A stretch of DNA of 64,000 bases from Isoetes taiwanensis. Its lineage: Eukaryota; Streptophyta; Lycopodiopsida; Isoetales; Isoetaceae. This document shows positions 12,713-25,195 of this stretch, one piece after another. The stretch's first letter is position 1; each line of letters opens with the position of its first letter. The position numbers and the translations under genes were made by a program. The notes under the pieces are model-generated. The model did no database searches, had not been told where the DNA came from, and was given only the letters and a program-made list of their open reading frames with translations. Where the stretch lies: assembly GCA_021234155.1 (NCBI GenBank), contig JAJEKV010000110.1:1954338-2018337 (forward strand), read 5' to 3'.

Positions 12713-13030
12713 TAAAACATTAAAATTTTTATTCTCCTACTCAAACTCAAATTCTTACCTAGAATGTCTTATTTCTGTCGATTTCCAAGAGCGACGCATT
12801 TTGTTATTAGTGTACATGCAAAAAAAAAAGGCATTCAATAATTAGAAAACTTACATAAATAAAAAATAAATAAAAAAAAAAACAAAAAGACCATTCACGT
12901 TAAAAAGATTGTTAATTAAAACTACTTATATATTGACATATAAAAAAAACTATAAAAAAAAAAAAAAAAAAAAAGGAAAAAAATAAAAAGAAGGGCCTAA
13001 ATCTTTTCAATGGCGTCCCCTTCTTGTAAT
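12713..13030. other. A-rich spacer within the CACTA element
   Basis: Long A runs (for example 12950-12975) and simple AT-rich sequence. No gene is seen. Confidence 0.45.
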
Positions 13031-13420
13031 AAAAATAGAGGAAGAATGGGCCTCGTCTTTCAAGCGTCGTCCCTCTTCTTCCATGGAAAAAAAAAATAGA
13101 AGAGGAAGAAGAAGAAGAAATAGAAGAAGAAATAGAAGAAGAAGAAAGAAAAGGAGATAGGAAAGAAAGATTGAATAGAATGAGAAAGTGATGAAGAAGA
13201 AGAAAAAAGAAGAAGAAGAAGAAAATAGAAGATTGGAAGAGCGGAAGATTAGAAGGAAAAAACCAATGATTGGAAAAAGATTGGAAGAAGAAGGAGGAGG
13301 ATTCGATTCATACTAAGAAGAAGCGAAATGGATTGAAGAAAAACAAGGATGGAAAGAAGAGGAGGATAGAAATGGGATGGATTGAAAACAAACAAGAAAA
13401 AACAAGAAGCCCTAAATCTA
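13031..13420. repeat. Purine-rich GAA/GGAA tract
   Basis: About 300 bp of strongly strand-asymmetric purine sequence made of GAA, GAAGAA and GGAAGA repeats. It is a possible triplex-forming or recombination-prone tract. The minus-strand frame 13249-13431 is low complexity and not called as a gene. Confidence 0.65.
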
Positions 13421-13499
13421 TCAAACAACAAGCCTAATTCAAAAATAGAGTTGATTGATCCATTGAAATACCTTTGGATGCTTGCTTGAAGCTTGGAAA

Positions 13500-14600
13500 G
13501 GACCCTTAAATATGATCCGCGTAAAAATCGCCACGAAAAACGCTCCTCCGGCCGCTTAGAACCAAAAAAAAATAGGCGGAAAAACTCATTTCGATAAAAA
13601 GTTTCTGAAAAGCGTCGTTAAGCAGCGTCGTGGCGTCGTTAAATTACGTCTGTAATAGTCGTTAAGCGGCGTCTATACATAACACGCCAATGCGTATCTG
13701 AAGCGTGTCTTTTTTTTTTTATTAAGTTACCAACTTAGATCTATTTGTTTTATTACTTATGTTTTTTATCTATATTGTGAAGATAGACCCTTCAAAGAAA
13801 TAAATCACCTTAATATAACATATCCTACTCACCTTGAATTTCGAGTTTGAGATATTCAATTTAGTACACTCCATAATGAGTCCATACAGATGTGACCCAT
13901 ACGGCAATTAATTTGTTGTCGATCTGGGATTTGGACGGTTAAGTTATACCTATTCTAGAGCCCGCCCTATGCTTTCATTTGACGACGTTTTTGGTTTATA
14001 ACGGCGTGTCTTTTTTTTAATTATTATTATTAGCAATCTTTTTTTATCGGACGCCGTAATTTTTAGTTGAGCAGCGTTTATAACGATGTTTAGGTTCCAA
14101 ACGAGCGTGTCCTTTTTTAAGTTAATATTATTAGCAACTTAGATTTGTTTCATTACTTATGTATTTTATCTATCCTTGTTTATCTATCCACTTAGATTTC
14201 TCTCCATCCTTGTTTATCTATCCACTTTAATAAACCGGACTTGTGCACCATTGAGCTTCACTTGCATACTTTCATACTAAATCAAGCTTGCCCGCCACTT
14301 GATCATGACTGTAGCAGTGCAAAACATATGGCTCACCGTGTTGCTCCTCTACGCATACAATCTACACAAGCATGCCCGGCCTTCATCCATGCAAAGCTGC
14401 AAGAAGAGCTTCTTTGATTTGCCATATTCTCTCGTGCATGATCACATACAACTTCATATATGGTTCTGCACCTCTTCATAGATTTCTTGCTAAGGGTTTT
14501 GGACCTGACTTGGGGTTCAACGGCGTCTCATTATAGTGGTTGGACCGGCGTCCCATAACGGCGTCTTTGTGTTAAAACAGCGTGCCTTTTTTTTTATTAA
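13500..14600. repeat. Internal cluster of CACTA arm-type repeats
   Basis: GCGTCGTTAAGC, GGCGTCG and CGGCGTC motifs of the same type as the terminal arms recur here, far from either end. The phrase 'gcgtgtc' or 'gcgtgcc' followed by a T run and A/T-rich sequence repeats about four times (near 13697, 13999, 14104 and 14580). In two of these the same 'caacttagat ... attacttatg' sequence follows. This could be the arm of an older or nested CACTA element. I did not find matching CACTA termini here. Confidence 0.55.
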
Positions 14601-14804
14601 GTTATAATTATAAGTTATTATTATAATTATAATTATTATACAAAGAAGGATTGTTACCCAATTGGGGGTCATCATTTATCGATAATCTAACTCGGGAAAA
14701 TTTGCTCTTGAGCAGGGATGTTGAAAGTCCTGGTTTGCCTCCACCTCCGGACATTTTGTGATAGAAAATGTAGAAATCAAACTCAAATTTTTTATCTTTC
14801 GACG

Positions 14805-15160
14805 AACTTAGATGATCAAGTAGCAAGAAGATCAAGTAGCAAAGAAGATCAAGTAGCAAAGAAGATCAAGGAGCAAGATCAAGTAGCAAGGAACAAGATC
14901 AAGTATCAAGATCAAGAGCAAGGAACAAGATTATAGCAAGGAGCACGGAATGAAGTAGCAAGGAACAAGGATCAAGATCAAGTAGCAAGAAGCAATGAAC
15001 AAGGAAGATCAAGTAGCAAGAAGATCAAAGGAACAAGGAAGATCAAAAGCAAGAAGATCAAGGCACAAGGAGGATCAAGTAGCAAGAAAATCAAGGAACA
15101 AGGAAGATGAAGGAGCAAAAGCAAGGATCGAGGATCAAGTAGCAAGGTGAAAAGTGAGAA
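14805..15160 (+). repeat. Minisatellite of AGATCAAGTAGCAAG units
   Basis: About 350 bp of degenerate repeats of a 14-18 bp unit (agatcaagtagcaag / gaacaaggaagatcaag). The units vary in length. Confidence 0.75.
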
Positions 15161-15196
15161 GTGAAAGCAAAGGACCCCTAGAATTTATAGCTACGA

Positions 15197-15272
15197 ATCC
15201 AATAATGTTGAAGTATAATACCAATAATGTTGAAGTATAATACCAATAATGTTGAAGTATAATAATGTTGAA
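15197..15272 (+). repeat. 22-bp tandem repeat, three full copies
   Basis: The unit ccaataatgttgaagtataa plus two bases repeats three times in a row, with a shortened fourth copy. Confidence 0.8.
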
Positions 15273-15299
15273 GCAAGACATTCATAAATTAAGTAATTA

Positions 15300-18200
15300 A
15301 TGCATTGCGAAAATAAATTCCGATTTTTTGCGGCCGGATCCTAATTCATCTCCCTGCGCTCCAATTTTGAATTTTTCAGAAGGTCTAGGTCAAAGGGTTA
15401 GCATTAGAGCGGTCGGGCGGCCGTTGCGGGGAACAGCAGAGAGTCCCTTCCCAAGTCAAGCGAGGCCAGGACCTTGCGGGGTTCCCTCACAAGAGGGAAG
15501 TCCGGACCCGAGGGGCGGGATCCAAAAAAAAAGTTCCGAGGCAGCCCCTTGGCAGCCCCCACAGCGGCGCTCCCGCTAATGACCACCCTCCACCCTCAGG
15601 CCGGTTCCCCTATCCGACCGTTGGATCCTCCGCTCGGGGGCCCCTCTGGGGAAGGCCCAAAGATTCCGGAGATCGGTCCGGAGAACTTGTCCAAACCGCT
15701 GGTGCGATGTCGGCCTTGTAGAAACCGCCTTTGTTTGTCGTTAGAACGCAGAGCTGGGAATGGCAAAATCGACCTCGCAAATCGTCCGGAATGGTGAAAT
15801 TACCCTAGGGGAGCAAGTTACAAGTTGGTTTGCAAAAGAAAGAAACACTCACGCCTCCACGACGGTATCCCGCATCCACATCCTAGGCCAATTGACTCAC
15901 GAGGTGTGATGGAAGTGAGCTACTTTCGGCTTCTTGGAGTTGGTCTTAGCCACGGGACTTGGTCCCCGGGCAATGTCGATATTTGAGTCCATTGGCAAGA
16001 GCTGTCGCGATTCGCGGGAGGTAAGCCCGTCCGGTCCCAGGGGCCTTGGGAGAGGGAAATTTGGGGCAAGCAGCCTCCGGAGGGATTTTAGTGTCCGCGC
16101 TCTGGCGTCAACACCCCCACCCCACTTCAAGGTCACGAGCGCCAAGGTCCCGAGGCGGGTCGACAGAGGGGGCCTCGGCGTAAACCCCCGTGGGTTGCCG
16201 GGCTCTAGAAAGGTTCGTTTTGGGGGCCAGGCTCCTAATCTGTTGCACTTGGGACACAGCGAAAGTGGCAAATGAGAATACGAACAAGGGGAACTAACGG
16301 ACGGAGTTTGGGCCTTCCCTCCTCCCGATGGCAAGTAGAAGTCGGGGGCGCTTTTAATGGCAAGACATTCGTAAATTCGTAATTAATGCATTGCGAAAAT
16401 AAATTCCGATTTTTTGCCGGTTGATCTCCTAATTCATCTCGGCTACGCTCCAATTTTGGAATTTTTGGAGAAGGTCTAGGTCAAAGGGTTAGCATTAGGA
16501 GCGGTCGGCGGCGGGTGGGAGGGGCAACCGAAAGCCGCACCCTTCCCCAAGTCAAGCGAGGCCAGGACCTGGGGGGATCCTCACAGAGGGGAGTCCTGAC
16601 CCAGGAGGCGGGATCAAAAAAGTTCCCGAGGCAGCCCTTCTGGCGGCGCTCCCGGGGCTGCGCTAATGACCACCCTCGGGGCCGGCCCCTATCCAACCGT
16701 GGGATCCCCTCCGGGGCCCCTCTTGGGAAGGCCCAAAAGATTCCCGGACGGCCCCGAGAACTTGTCAAACATGGGCCCCGATGTCGACCTTGTAGAAACC
16801 GCCTTGTTTTGTCGTTCGGGCGGGAGGCTCCGGAATGGCAAATGACCCTGCCAAATCGTCCTGGAATAGGCGAAATTACCCTAGGGGCAAGTTACAGCCG
16901 ATGCGGTTTTGCAAAAGAAAGAAACACTCTCGCCCTCCCCAAGGTATCGGTATCCACATCCTAGGCCAATTGACTACGAAAGTGTGATGGAAGTGAGTGC
17001 GCTTTGGCGCTTGGGAGTTCGGGTGGTCTTCCGCCCACGGAACTTGGTCCCCTGAGGCAATGTCGGCGTTCTGAGTCCATTGGCAGAGCTCCCGCGATGG
17101 GGCCCGGAGGGGGAGGTCGCCCGATCCCTTGAGCCTTGGGGAGAGGAAATTTGGGGCAAAGCGACCTCGGGGGATTTTAGGGTCCGTGCTCTGGCGTCAA
17201 CACCCCCACTCCGCGTGAAGTCACGGCGGAAGGTCCCTACGAATCGACAAGGAGAGGGGCCTCCGGCGTAAAACCACGCGGGTTGCCGGGCTCTAGAAGG
17301 GTTTGCGTTTTTGGGGCGAGCCCTAATCTGTTACGCAGGACTGGCAGTAGCGGCCAGGGAATCTGAGCAAGGGAACTGGCGGGCCGGAGTTTGGGCCTGT
17401 CCTCCTCCGATGTGGCAAGTAGAAGTCGGGGGCGGTGCGGTGGCAAGACATTAAATAAATTCGTGAATTAATGCATTGCATGAAAATAAATTCGATTTTT
17501 TGCCGGCTGGATCCCTAATTCATCTCCGGCTGCACGCCCAATTTTGGGAATTTTTAGGAGAAGGTCTAGGTCAAAGGTTAGCATTAGAGCGGTCGGGGCA
17601 GCCGGACTTGGGGGAACCTTAAGCTGGCACCCTTCCCAAGTCAAGCGAGGCGGGGACCTTGCAGGGATCCCTCACAAGAGGGGAGAGTCCCGGACCCCAG
17701 GAGGCGGGATCAAAAAAGTTCCCGAGGCAGCCCCTTCTGGCAGCTCCCCCCCACACGCTAATGACCACCCTCCGGGAGCCGGTTCCCCTATCGGCCGGTT
17801 GGATCCTCCGTTCGGGGGCCCCTCTTGGGAAGGCCCAAAAGATTCCAGTCGGTCAGGGAGAACTTGTCAAACCAGCGGGGCGTCGATGTCGGCCTTGTAG
17901 AAACCGCCTTTTTTGTCGTTCGGGGGCACCGGGGAGGCTCGGGAATGGCAAATCGACCACCAAATCGTCCCAGGAATGGCGAAATTACCCTAGGAGCAAG
18001 TTACGGTCGGTTTTGCGAAAAAGGGAAACACTCCGCCCTCCATGGCGGTATCCAGCATCCACATCCTAGGCCAATTGACTCACGAGTGTGATGGAAGTGA
18101 GCTATTTTGGCGCTTCTTGGAGTTGGTGGTCTTCTGGCCCGCGAACTTGGTCCTCGAGGGCAATGTCGAGTTACGGAGTCCATTAGCGAGCAGTCATCGC

Positions 18201-19345
18201 GATTCGGAGAGGGGAGGTCGCCCATCACTAACTCCCTTCAAGGGCCTTGGAGAGGGAAATTCCGAGAACAGCCTTCTTAGGAGGGTTTATTTTGGGGGCC
18301 AGTCTGGCTCTTACGTCAACACCCCAATGTCCACTTCAAGACATGGCGCCAAGGTCCCGGCCGGGAGGCCGACAGGAGGGCCTCGAAGAATTGTAAACCA
18401 CGTGGGTTGCCGGGCTCTAGAAGGGTTTACGTTTTGGGGGGCGAGTCACGGTCTTCCTCCGCCATTTAACTTGGTCCCGGAGGGCAATGTTGGTTAAGTC
18501 CATTGGCGGCATTAGAGCCAAATCGCAAATTCCGGTGAGGGGGTTGCCCGGCCTTCCCGGGGCCTTGGGGAGAGGGAAATTCCGGGGCAGCGGCTTCCGG
18601 ATGGATTTTAGTGTCCGGGGCTGGGGTCAACACCCCAACTCCCACTTCAAGACATGGCGCAAAGTCCGAGCCGAATCACGACAAGGAGAGGGCCTCCAAC
18701 GTAAACCCCGTGGGTTGCCGGGCTCTAGAAGGGTTTACATTTTGGGGCAGTCCGGTCTTCGGCCACGGAACTTGGTCCCGAGGGGCAATGTCAACGTTCC
18801 GAGTCCATTGGCGAGCCAAATCGTGGTTCAGGAGAGGGAGGCTGCCCGTCCTTCCCTGAGGCCTTGGGAGGAAATTTGGGGCAAGCAGCCTCCGGAGGGA
18901 TTTTAGGGTCCCCCTGCATCATCAACACCCCAACTCCACTTCAAGACCGTCGCCGGTCCCTACCGAATCGACAAGGAGAGGGCCTCGGCCGTAAACCACG
19001 TGGGTTGCCATGCTCTAGAAGGGTTTACGTTTGGGGGCGAGGTCTGGTCTGTTGAGATGGAGCGTTGGCCCAAAGCTGCTGACGGCCGATAGCAAGAGGC
19101 CCGAACCCACGGAGCGGAGTTTGGACCCGTCCTCCTCCCGATGTGGCAATTAGAAGTCGGGGCTTTTGCGATGGCAACACACTCATAAATTCGTAATTAA
19201 TGCATTGCGAAAATAAATTGATTTTTTTTGCCACCGGATCCCTAATTCATCTCCGGCCTGCGGTCCAATTTTGAATTTTTCGGAGAAGGTCTAGGTCAAA
19301 GGGTTAGCATTAGAACCGTCGGGGCAGTTCTAAGAGCAACCGAAA
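15300..19345. repeat. GC-rich hierarchical tandem repeat array, about 1.09-kb unit
   Basis: The landmark 'tgcattgc...aaaataaattc' occurs at about 15301, 16387, 17472 and 19201, giving units of about 1086, 1085 and 1729 bp. The longest unit contains extra copies of a sub-unit of about 300 bp, marked by 'gggttgccgggctctagaag' and its variants near 18410, 18713 and 19005. Each unit runs from AT-rich 'aattaatgca' into GC-rich sequence with 'aggtctaggtcaaagg' and 'cctaggccaattgac'. Open frames occur on both strands but change frame between copies, so I do not call genes. No known family recognised. Confidence 0.75.
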
Positions 19346-21920
19346 GCTGATTTGGGCGATTTGGAAGATGCGATTGACTTCAAGCCATAAAGAAACATAA
19401 ATTTAGTGGTACACTTCTATCGGTCGAGGTTGGAGAAAAAATCAAGGCGATCCCATCTAAACTTCTAAGAATGTGCATTTGAAAGATTTAGAACATGGAA
19501 GTGTCCCATTTGTAAGAGCTACTGAGGAGAGTCAAACCACAAATAATCTCGAAGCTAGTTCTACCAGGTCAAGTCGAAATGTCGCAAAACCTCGAGCTCA
19601 AAATGGCAAATCGAATCAAGAAGGCGGGATCAACAGAAAGAATGCAAAATATCTTCAAGAATCCTTGAGATCATGTTCATGCATGTATCAATGCTAGATT
19701 GTACCCAAGAAAATATAACAATGTACAAAACATAGGTTTATTGAACAAAGATCACTTGAACAATTGAAAGATACTCCTCATGAGCTTGGCTTATGGTTTC
19801 CATCGTGAAGTCCTCCACTTGTCCATCCCCTTTGAACCATAGCTCCATGTCAAGTATGTCCGGCGTCAGCCATGTCGGCCCCGCTAGTATCATGTTAATG
19901 TTGTTTTTCTGTGGTGCTTCCAACCACGACCATCTTTTCAGAAGCACCCTCATCATGCTAGGCACTCAGTTCCTAGCAATTTGGTCGATGCCTTCTCACC
20001 AATCACATACTTCTTTAACACCTTCATCCGATGGATCGTTGTTTCATAGTCCTCATCTTCGAGTGGAGGAGGGTTCACGGAGGATTCCCTTCCTTCTCAT
20101 GCCCTCGGCGGCTCCTACACCAAGCTATAGATTAGAAAATAGAGAAAATACAATAAAGTGTATAAACTACGAGTGTAGCCTTACTTGTGAAGACAGGTTC
20201 CATATCTCTACGCTCTTGAATCCTCATCTCCTCCACGAATCTGGTTCAAGTCGTGAAGCATACCTTCCATGGCCATGTATCCCAAAAGCAATAAAGAAAA
20301 AACTCTCACAATAAGCGCAATGAAAAACTAGGATCAGAGGATGGTTCAAAGCGATAGCGCAATACTCAAATCATAAAAAATGGGAAAAAGAAAGCGGGTC
20401 GATTGATATTTAAAGGAACGAGAGGCGTCGTTTAACGGCGTCGTCGGTCGTTAAAGCGGCGTCTATAACGGCGTTCGGCTATTGCGGCGTCGTCACGAAA
20501 TTTATTTTGTTTTATTATCTGAAATGCCATATATATCCCTATTAGTCCTCCAGCTTCTCCGCCGCCCTCCGTCCTCTGCTGCTCCGCCCTCCAGCTTCCT
20601 CCTCCTCCTCCTTCGTGAGCTCCTCACCTACATCTGCCATGGCCGCTTCTCCTGATGCATGCCCGCTTGATGCCGCACTTTGGCCGTCGCGAGCGCTTTG
20701 GAGCACACGGCTTGCCTCGGTCACGGTGGCTGAGAGCGAACCTAACCCAAGAAAGGCGGAGTTCAAGCAAGCCATGACAAAGGCTGCGTGATAGGGGCAA
20801 GAAAGACCTCGCTTCGCATTCGGGAGGGGGACCTTCCCTCAATACGAGCTCGAGTGCACGAAGAAATGCATGGTGAGCTCGTTGTGCTTGGCCCGTATGC
20901 TAGAGGATAGGGGCCTTTGGGAAGGGAAAGATGTGCTGAAGCCCTACTTTCAAAAGTTGCACCAGACCAACCAGGGCATGCGGGAAGTGCTCGTACATGA
21001 ATTCCTTGGGGAAAGCAGGACACCGCGCCCGGAGGGCTTGGATTCCATGCTTCGGAGGCTTGTTACGGCGGGGTGGAGGAAATCACCGTCGAGCACCTTC
21101 GAGTCTCATGAAGTGGATCCTGCTTGGATGCTGATATATACGCTAGATGTGCACCGCATTCACTTTGTTTTGTGTATTTGAATTGTGTATGGGTTTTTAT
21201 ATGAATTTTGTATTTTGAAGGGAATACATATATGATTTTTGTATATGAATCTTGCATTTTGAAGGGAATCTTCACATTTTATGATTAATTAAACATAAAG
21301 CGTGTACTCAAGCTGTATGTAGGACTGCCCTCGATCGGCTTTGCAAACCCATAGGTCTATACTAGGATGCCAATTAACTTGGCATAAATGTCTATGATAA
21401 CTTCGAAGTTGCAATACTAATGTTGCCTAATATGGTTTGTAGTATACACAAATTAAGCATGCCAAAGTATTTTCTTATTCATATGTGGGAAGAAAATATA
21501 ATCATAATAAAGTAATGAAGGTTCAATCGATGGTAGTCTTCTATCATGACAATAGTCTAGCCCCCCCCAACCTCCCTATTAGACCGCCATCTCTTCTTCA
21601 CCTTCAAATATCGCGAAGCGAGCCTTACATGGAACTACTGAACCACCAGATCTTGCAAAGGATCCGGGCGAAGGTGACCTACAAAACCTCTATTACATTA
21701 GTTCCTTTGTTAATGACATATATAAATTTTATTGTATCCAAGTAAACATACTTGTTCACATTGCTCAACCCTCACGAGGTGTGTCTTGACCCGCGATCAA
21801 ACAGACGAGTTGAATCTAGTGAATCTGAGGCCACTTTTCGGATCTTTGCGTGATCGTGGCATGAGCACCCGATACACACAAGATCAAACCATTAGGCATC
21901 AAACAACATTGTTTTGAATG
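19346..21920. other. Unassigned interior of the CACTA element
   Basis: Contains short protein-like frames I cannot place: 19473-19697 plus, 19738-19965 minus (includes WLTPDILDMELWFKGDGQVE) and 20870-21181 plus. A GGCGTC cluster lies at 20424-20500. The stretch 20545-20845 is C/T-rich and encodes low-complexity acidic sequence on the minus strand. These may be decayed exons or captured host fragments. Confidence 0.35.
20424..20500. repeat. Short internal cluster of CACTA arm-type repeats
   Basis: Contains gaggcgtcgtttaacggcg and following GTCGTTAAAGCGGCGTC-type units, identical in style to the right arm. Confidence 0.6.
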
Positions 21921-21929
21921 CACTACCAG

Positions 21930-24615
21930 GCATCAACCTCCATGATAGTCTTTATAGTACCAATCCATTCCAACATTGCCTCGATTGGGTTTGGTCTGCA
22001 CTACTACGGTCGCAAAGCGTACTAAACTTTGCTGATATACCACAATCATAAGTGTGTTTGCCATGATCCACACTTTGTCGTCGAAAGTGAGCACCCGAGG
22101 AAGACCATATTGATGCATATGAATTATACTACAAAGTAAAGGAACAAATGTTCAAAATAACGAAACGAAACTTCATGAATTATATGCTATTAAGTTGCAC
22201 TTACAAATAGTGACACGCCTTTAGCATATGCAAATTCTTCGCTAGAAACATGTTCGCCCGTTGCCTTGCCATCTCTAGTTTATCTCTCACTTGGCGGGAC
22301 CCCTAGATGATCTGGAAGTGGTTGTTTTGCGATTCTTTTGTCGATAAGCGTCTTCTCTCCTCATCTCTCTTTATTTTTTCTTCCTCGTATTTTTTTATCC
22401 ATTTCTCCATGGGAGTGGAGTTGTAGATGAAAACTTATTGACTTTTGCCTGTTCTTCTAGTGTGAACAATTTCTTACGTGGTCTTCAATCCGGGGAACTT
22501 CTCCAATTATAGTTGGAGTGTCTTCATCGGTCCATAATCGTGGAGCATTGGGGTGTAGATCGGCCAAGAACTTCGGTGACATAGAATAATGACTCTCGTG
22601 CTAACCAACCCTCGGCCATGCAACCCTCCCTCGGCCTTGCCTTGACGTCTGAAGTCCTTGAGGACCTTTAGAAAGCGTTCTATAAAAACATCCATCTAGG
22701 ATTTGTTGTGCACGCAAGCTCTACTTAGTCCACTAAATGCACTAGTAAGTGAGTTTGTATGTCGAGAAAACTTGTTGGGAATTCTTTCTCTAGCATACAA
22801 CATGCCTCAACGACCTTAGTTCGCATGTCCGCAATTTCATTTGTCGGTATCTCCTTCCTTGTAATCCATCTAAATATCATTTAAGAAAAAAAAAGTTAAG
22901 TCGAGTTAAGCATCGAGTGTTTTTCTAAATCCGTGCACGAACACGGAAAACTTCGATAGGAGACATATTGCACGTAGTGGACCGTCGATGAGGCGACCCC
23001 TCGGAACAATAGGCATAACAAAGCGCAACATCTTATGCCAATCATGAGATTTCAACCCGGTTAACTCCCCTTAGTTAGAGAAACAATTGCATAGCGAATG
23101 CATATATCTGTCGGGTCTTTATTGCCTTGATCGCTTCTCGAGCGGGTTTCATACATTTTCTAGGCACGCGATCCAATCCACTTGTGGCCTTATTCCTTCT
23201 TGACATTTAACCATGCTTTAGATTTTGATCCGGCTTCTTGTAGATCTTCTCGTCTTTTGCATCTCTGTGTCCTTCGTCCCGGTGACATGCCTCCAAATAG
23301 GCCTTGAAACGTTTTTAAAGATGTGCATGGGATCAAAAAGATGATGGATCTTCAATTACGTCCAATAGGGTAGAAGGAAGAAGGATGCTTTCCACTTCAT
23401 TCCCTTAACCTTATTTCCTTCAGTGGCATCCCACATGTTACCCCAATCTCTCATTGTCAACCTTTTGGGAGGCTCTTGATTACAATGTTTTTCTCTTGGA
23501 CCTCACGTGTCGAAGTCGATTTTCCATTGGCGGATATCTATTGAAGTTTGCATAGACATTTTTGTGCAATGCCGTTGACCGTGAGAGTTCAACTGTTCAA
23601 ACCCACACAAGTGACATGCATATCCGGACACTTGGAGTCGGAGAGTTCATACAAACCAGGGCCAATCACTTCGTTGTCCACATTAAGATTGCTCTCAAGG
23701 TAAATCTTAGTTTCAGCCGCGAAGTTCTCTTGAGACATCGTAAACTTCAATACCTTCACTCCACAATGTCAAAAGCTCATCAATAACTATTTTCGGATCT
23801 GGATCTAGACTTTCGGCTTCTTCTTGGTCCACGGAACTAATAGTACTACCATTATAAATGGCTAGTCTTCATGAGTAACCACGGTGGTAAATTATAGTTG
23901 ATCAACATTATTGGCCAAGTTGACCATGCGGCTGATTGACGTCCATAAGGATTAACACCATCCGTTGCCAACCCTAATCTGAGATTTCGTGGCTCTCTTC
24001 CAAATTCCGGCCATGTTTCATCAATATGCTTCCATTGCTTGCGGTCACTAACCACGCGAATTACATTGTCACTTTCGGCGCGTGGCGGCACACCAACCCA
24101 TGGCGAAGCTAGAGATTCACATCGAAACAATAGCCTTATGCGAGGGATCAATGGAAAGTAGCGAACTACCTTCATCGGGACGGTCTTTCCCTTGGCATCT
24201 GCGTTGTACCTAGAGGTACCACATTTAGGGCATGTTTCTGTGTTCTTGTAGATGTCATTCGGATAATATACCATGCAATCATTTGGACAAGCGTGAATCT
24301 TATGGTAGCCTAAACCGGTGGTAGCTGCCAATATATTTTTTATTTCGGTCGACTTTTGGGCATAGTGTTCCCTTGTGGGAGTATTTTCTCTTGCAATAAC
24401 TTTTTATAAAAACAGGACCTTTGCGTTATACATTCAACTACAAATTCAATAAGTCAAGTGATTGCTATTGTACTTACTCTAACAAAGCCGCCGTATCTTG
24501 GCATTGCTCCATTTGAATTTGGCTTGAAGGTTTAATATCAATAAAGATGTCGTCAATCTAGATATGCTTGCACCGGATATAATGCTTTATCGCCTCCTCC
24601 AATAAAGCGTGATCT
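21930..24615 (-). pseudogene. TNPD-type CACTA transposase (Transposase_21), decayed
   Basis: The longest open piece (23852-24331) shows plant TNPD hallmarks in order: GYHKIHACPNDCMVYY, a CPKCGTSRY zinc-binding-like segment, WPEFGREPRNLRLGLATDG, and NPYG followed by a PPWLLMK segment. Upstream (about 24490-24615) a frame contains a YIRCKH-like segment, as in the region just before this domain in relatives. Downstream, in other frames, are DELLTLWSEGIEVYDVSRE-like sequence (about 23740-23800), then a DUF4218-like block near 22520-22870 (LEKEFPTSFLDIQTHLLVHL, FIERFLKVLKDF). At about 21960-22080 a segment resembles the start of DUF4216. This protein cuts and joins CACTA ends, and the TDG aspartate is a candidate catalytic residue. 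Frameshifts and stops between blocks mean it is not functional, unless some are introns or assembly errors. Confidence 0.8.
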
Positions 24616-25195
24616 TCATGACCATCGTTAGGAGTATTTATATCGTCATCTAGGTGGATTGTCGAAGATTGGGCCAAATGCATCTAACATGTCATTATGG
24701 GTTCCTCAACTTCCATGAAGTCGTCCATAGGGGCATTGTGGGTCATCTTCATCATCGTATTCTGTTCATCTTCATCATTGTACTCTTCATTATCGCGTTG
24801 TGCCCATGTTTGTACCATCTTGCTCAATGTATTCTAATTACGCTATCATAATGACTTTTGATGTAAGCCAATTGATGCGGCTTGGATGTGGTCTCATATC
24901 CACTTGCCTACCCCTTACGTCGGTTAAAACGAAATATATCGTGATTGATACATGCATTGAGAGCCCGTGTTTGTTAAATTTTAAGCATTTAATAACGAGC
25001 GAAATATAAAATTTTTATGTCATAATCAAAGCATATATTGAAGATATAATACACATTTATCTTCAATATGTGCAATCTCATTCAAGAGAAGAAGAATTCG
25101 AAGAATTGAAAAAAGAAGAAGAAGAAGAAGAAGAATTGAAAGAAGAAGAAGAAAAAGGGTGCATTAGGCGAAAATTATATGAGTAATTTGAGTAC

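Noticed and set aside
13249-13431. 60-codon Phe/Leu/Ser-rich minus-strand frame
   Set aside because: Direct translation of the purine-rich tract.
13500-14600. Possible CRISPR-like array because of regularly repeated GC motifs
   Set aside because: Repeats are direct and inverted, of variable spacing, in a plant transposon; they are CACTA subterminal-type repeats.
15328-19055. Many Gly/Pro/Arg-rich frames on both strands
   Set aside because: They arise from the GC-rich tandem repeat and change frame from unit to unit, so they do not behave like genes.
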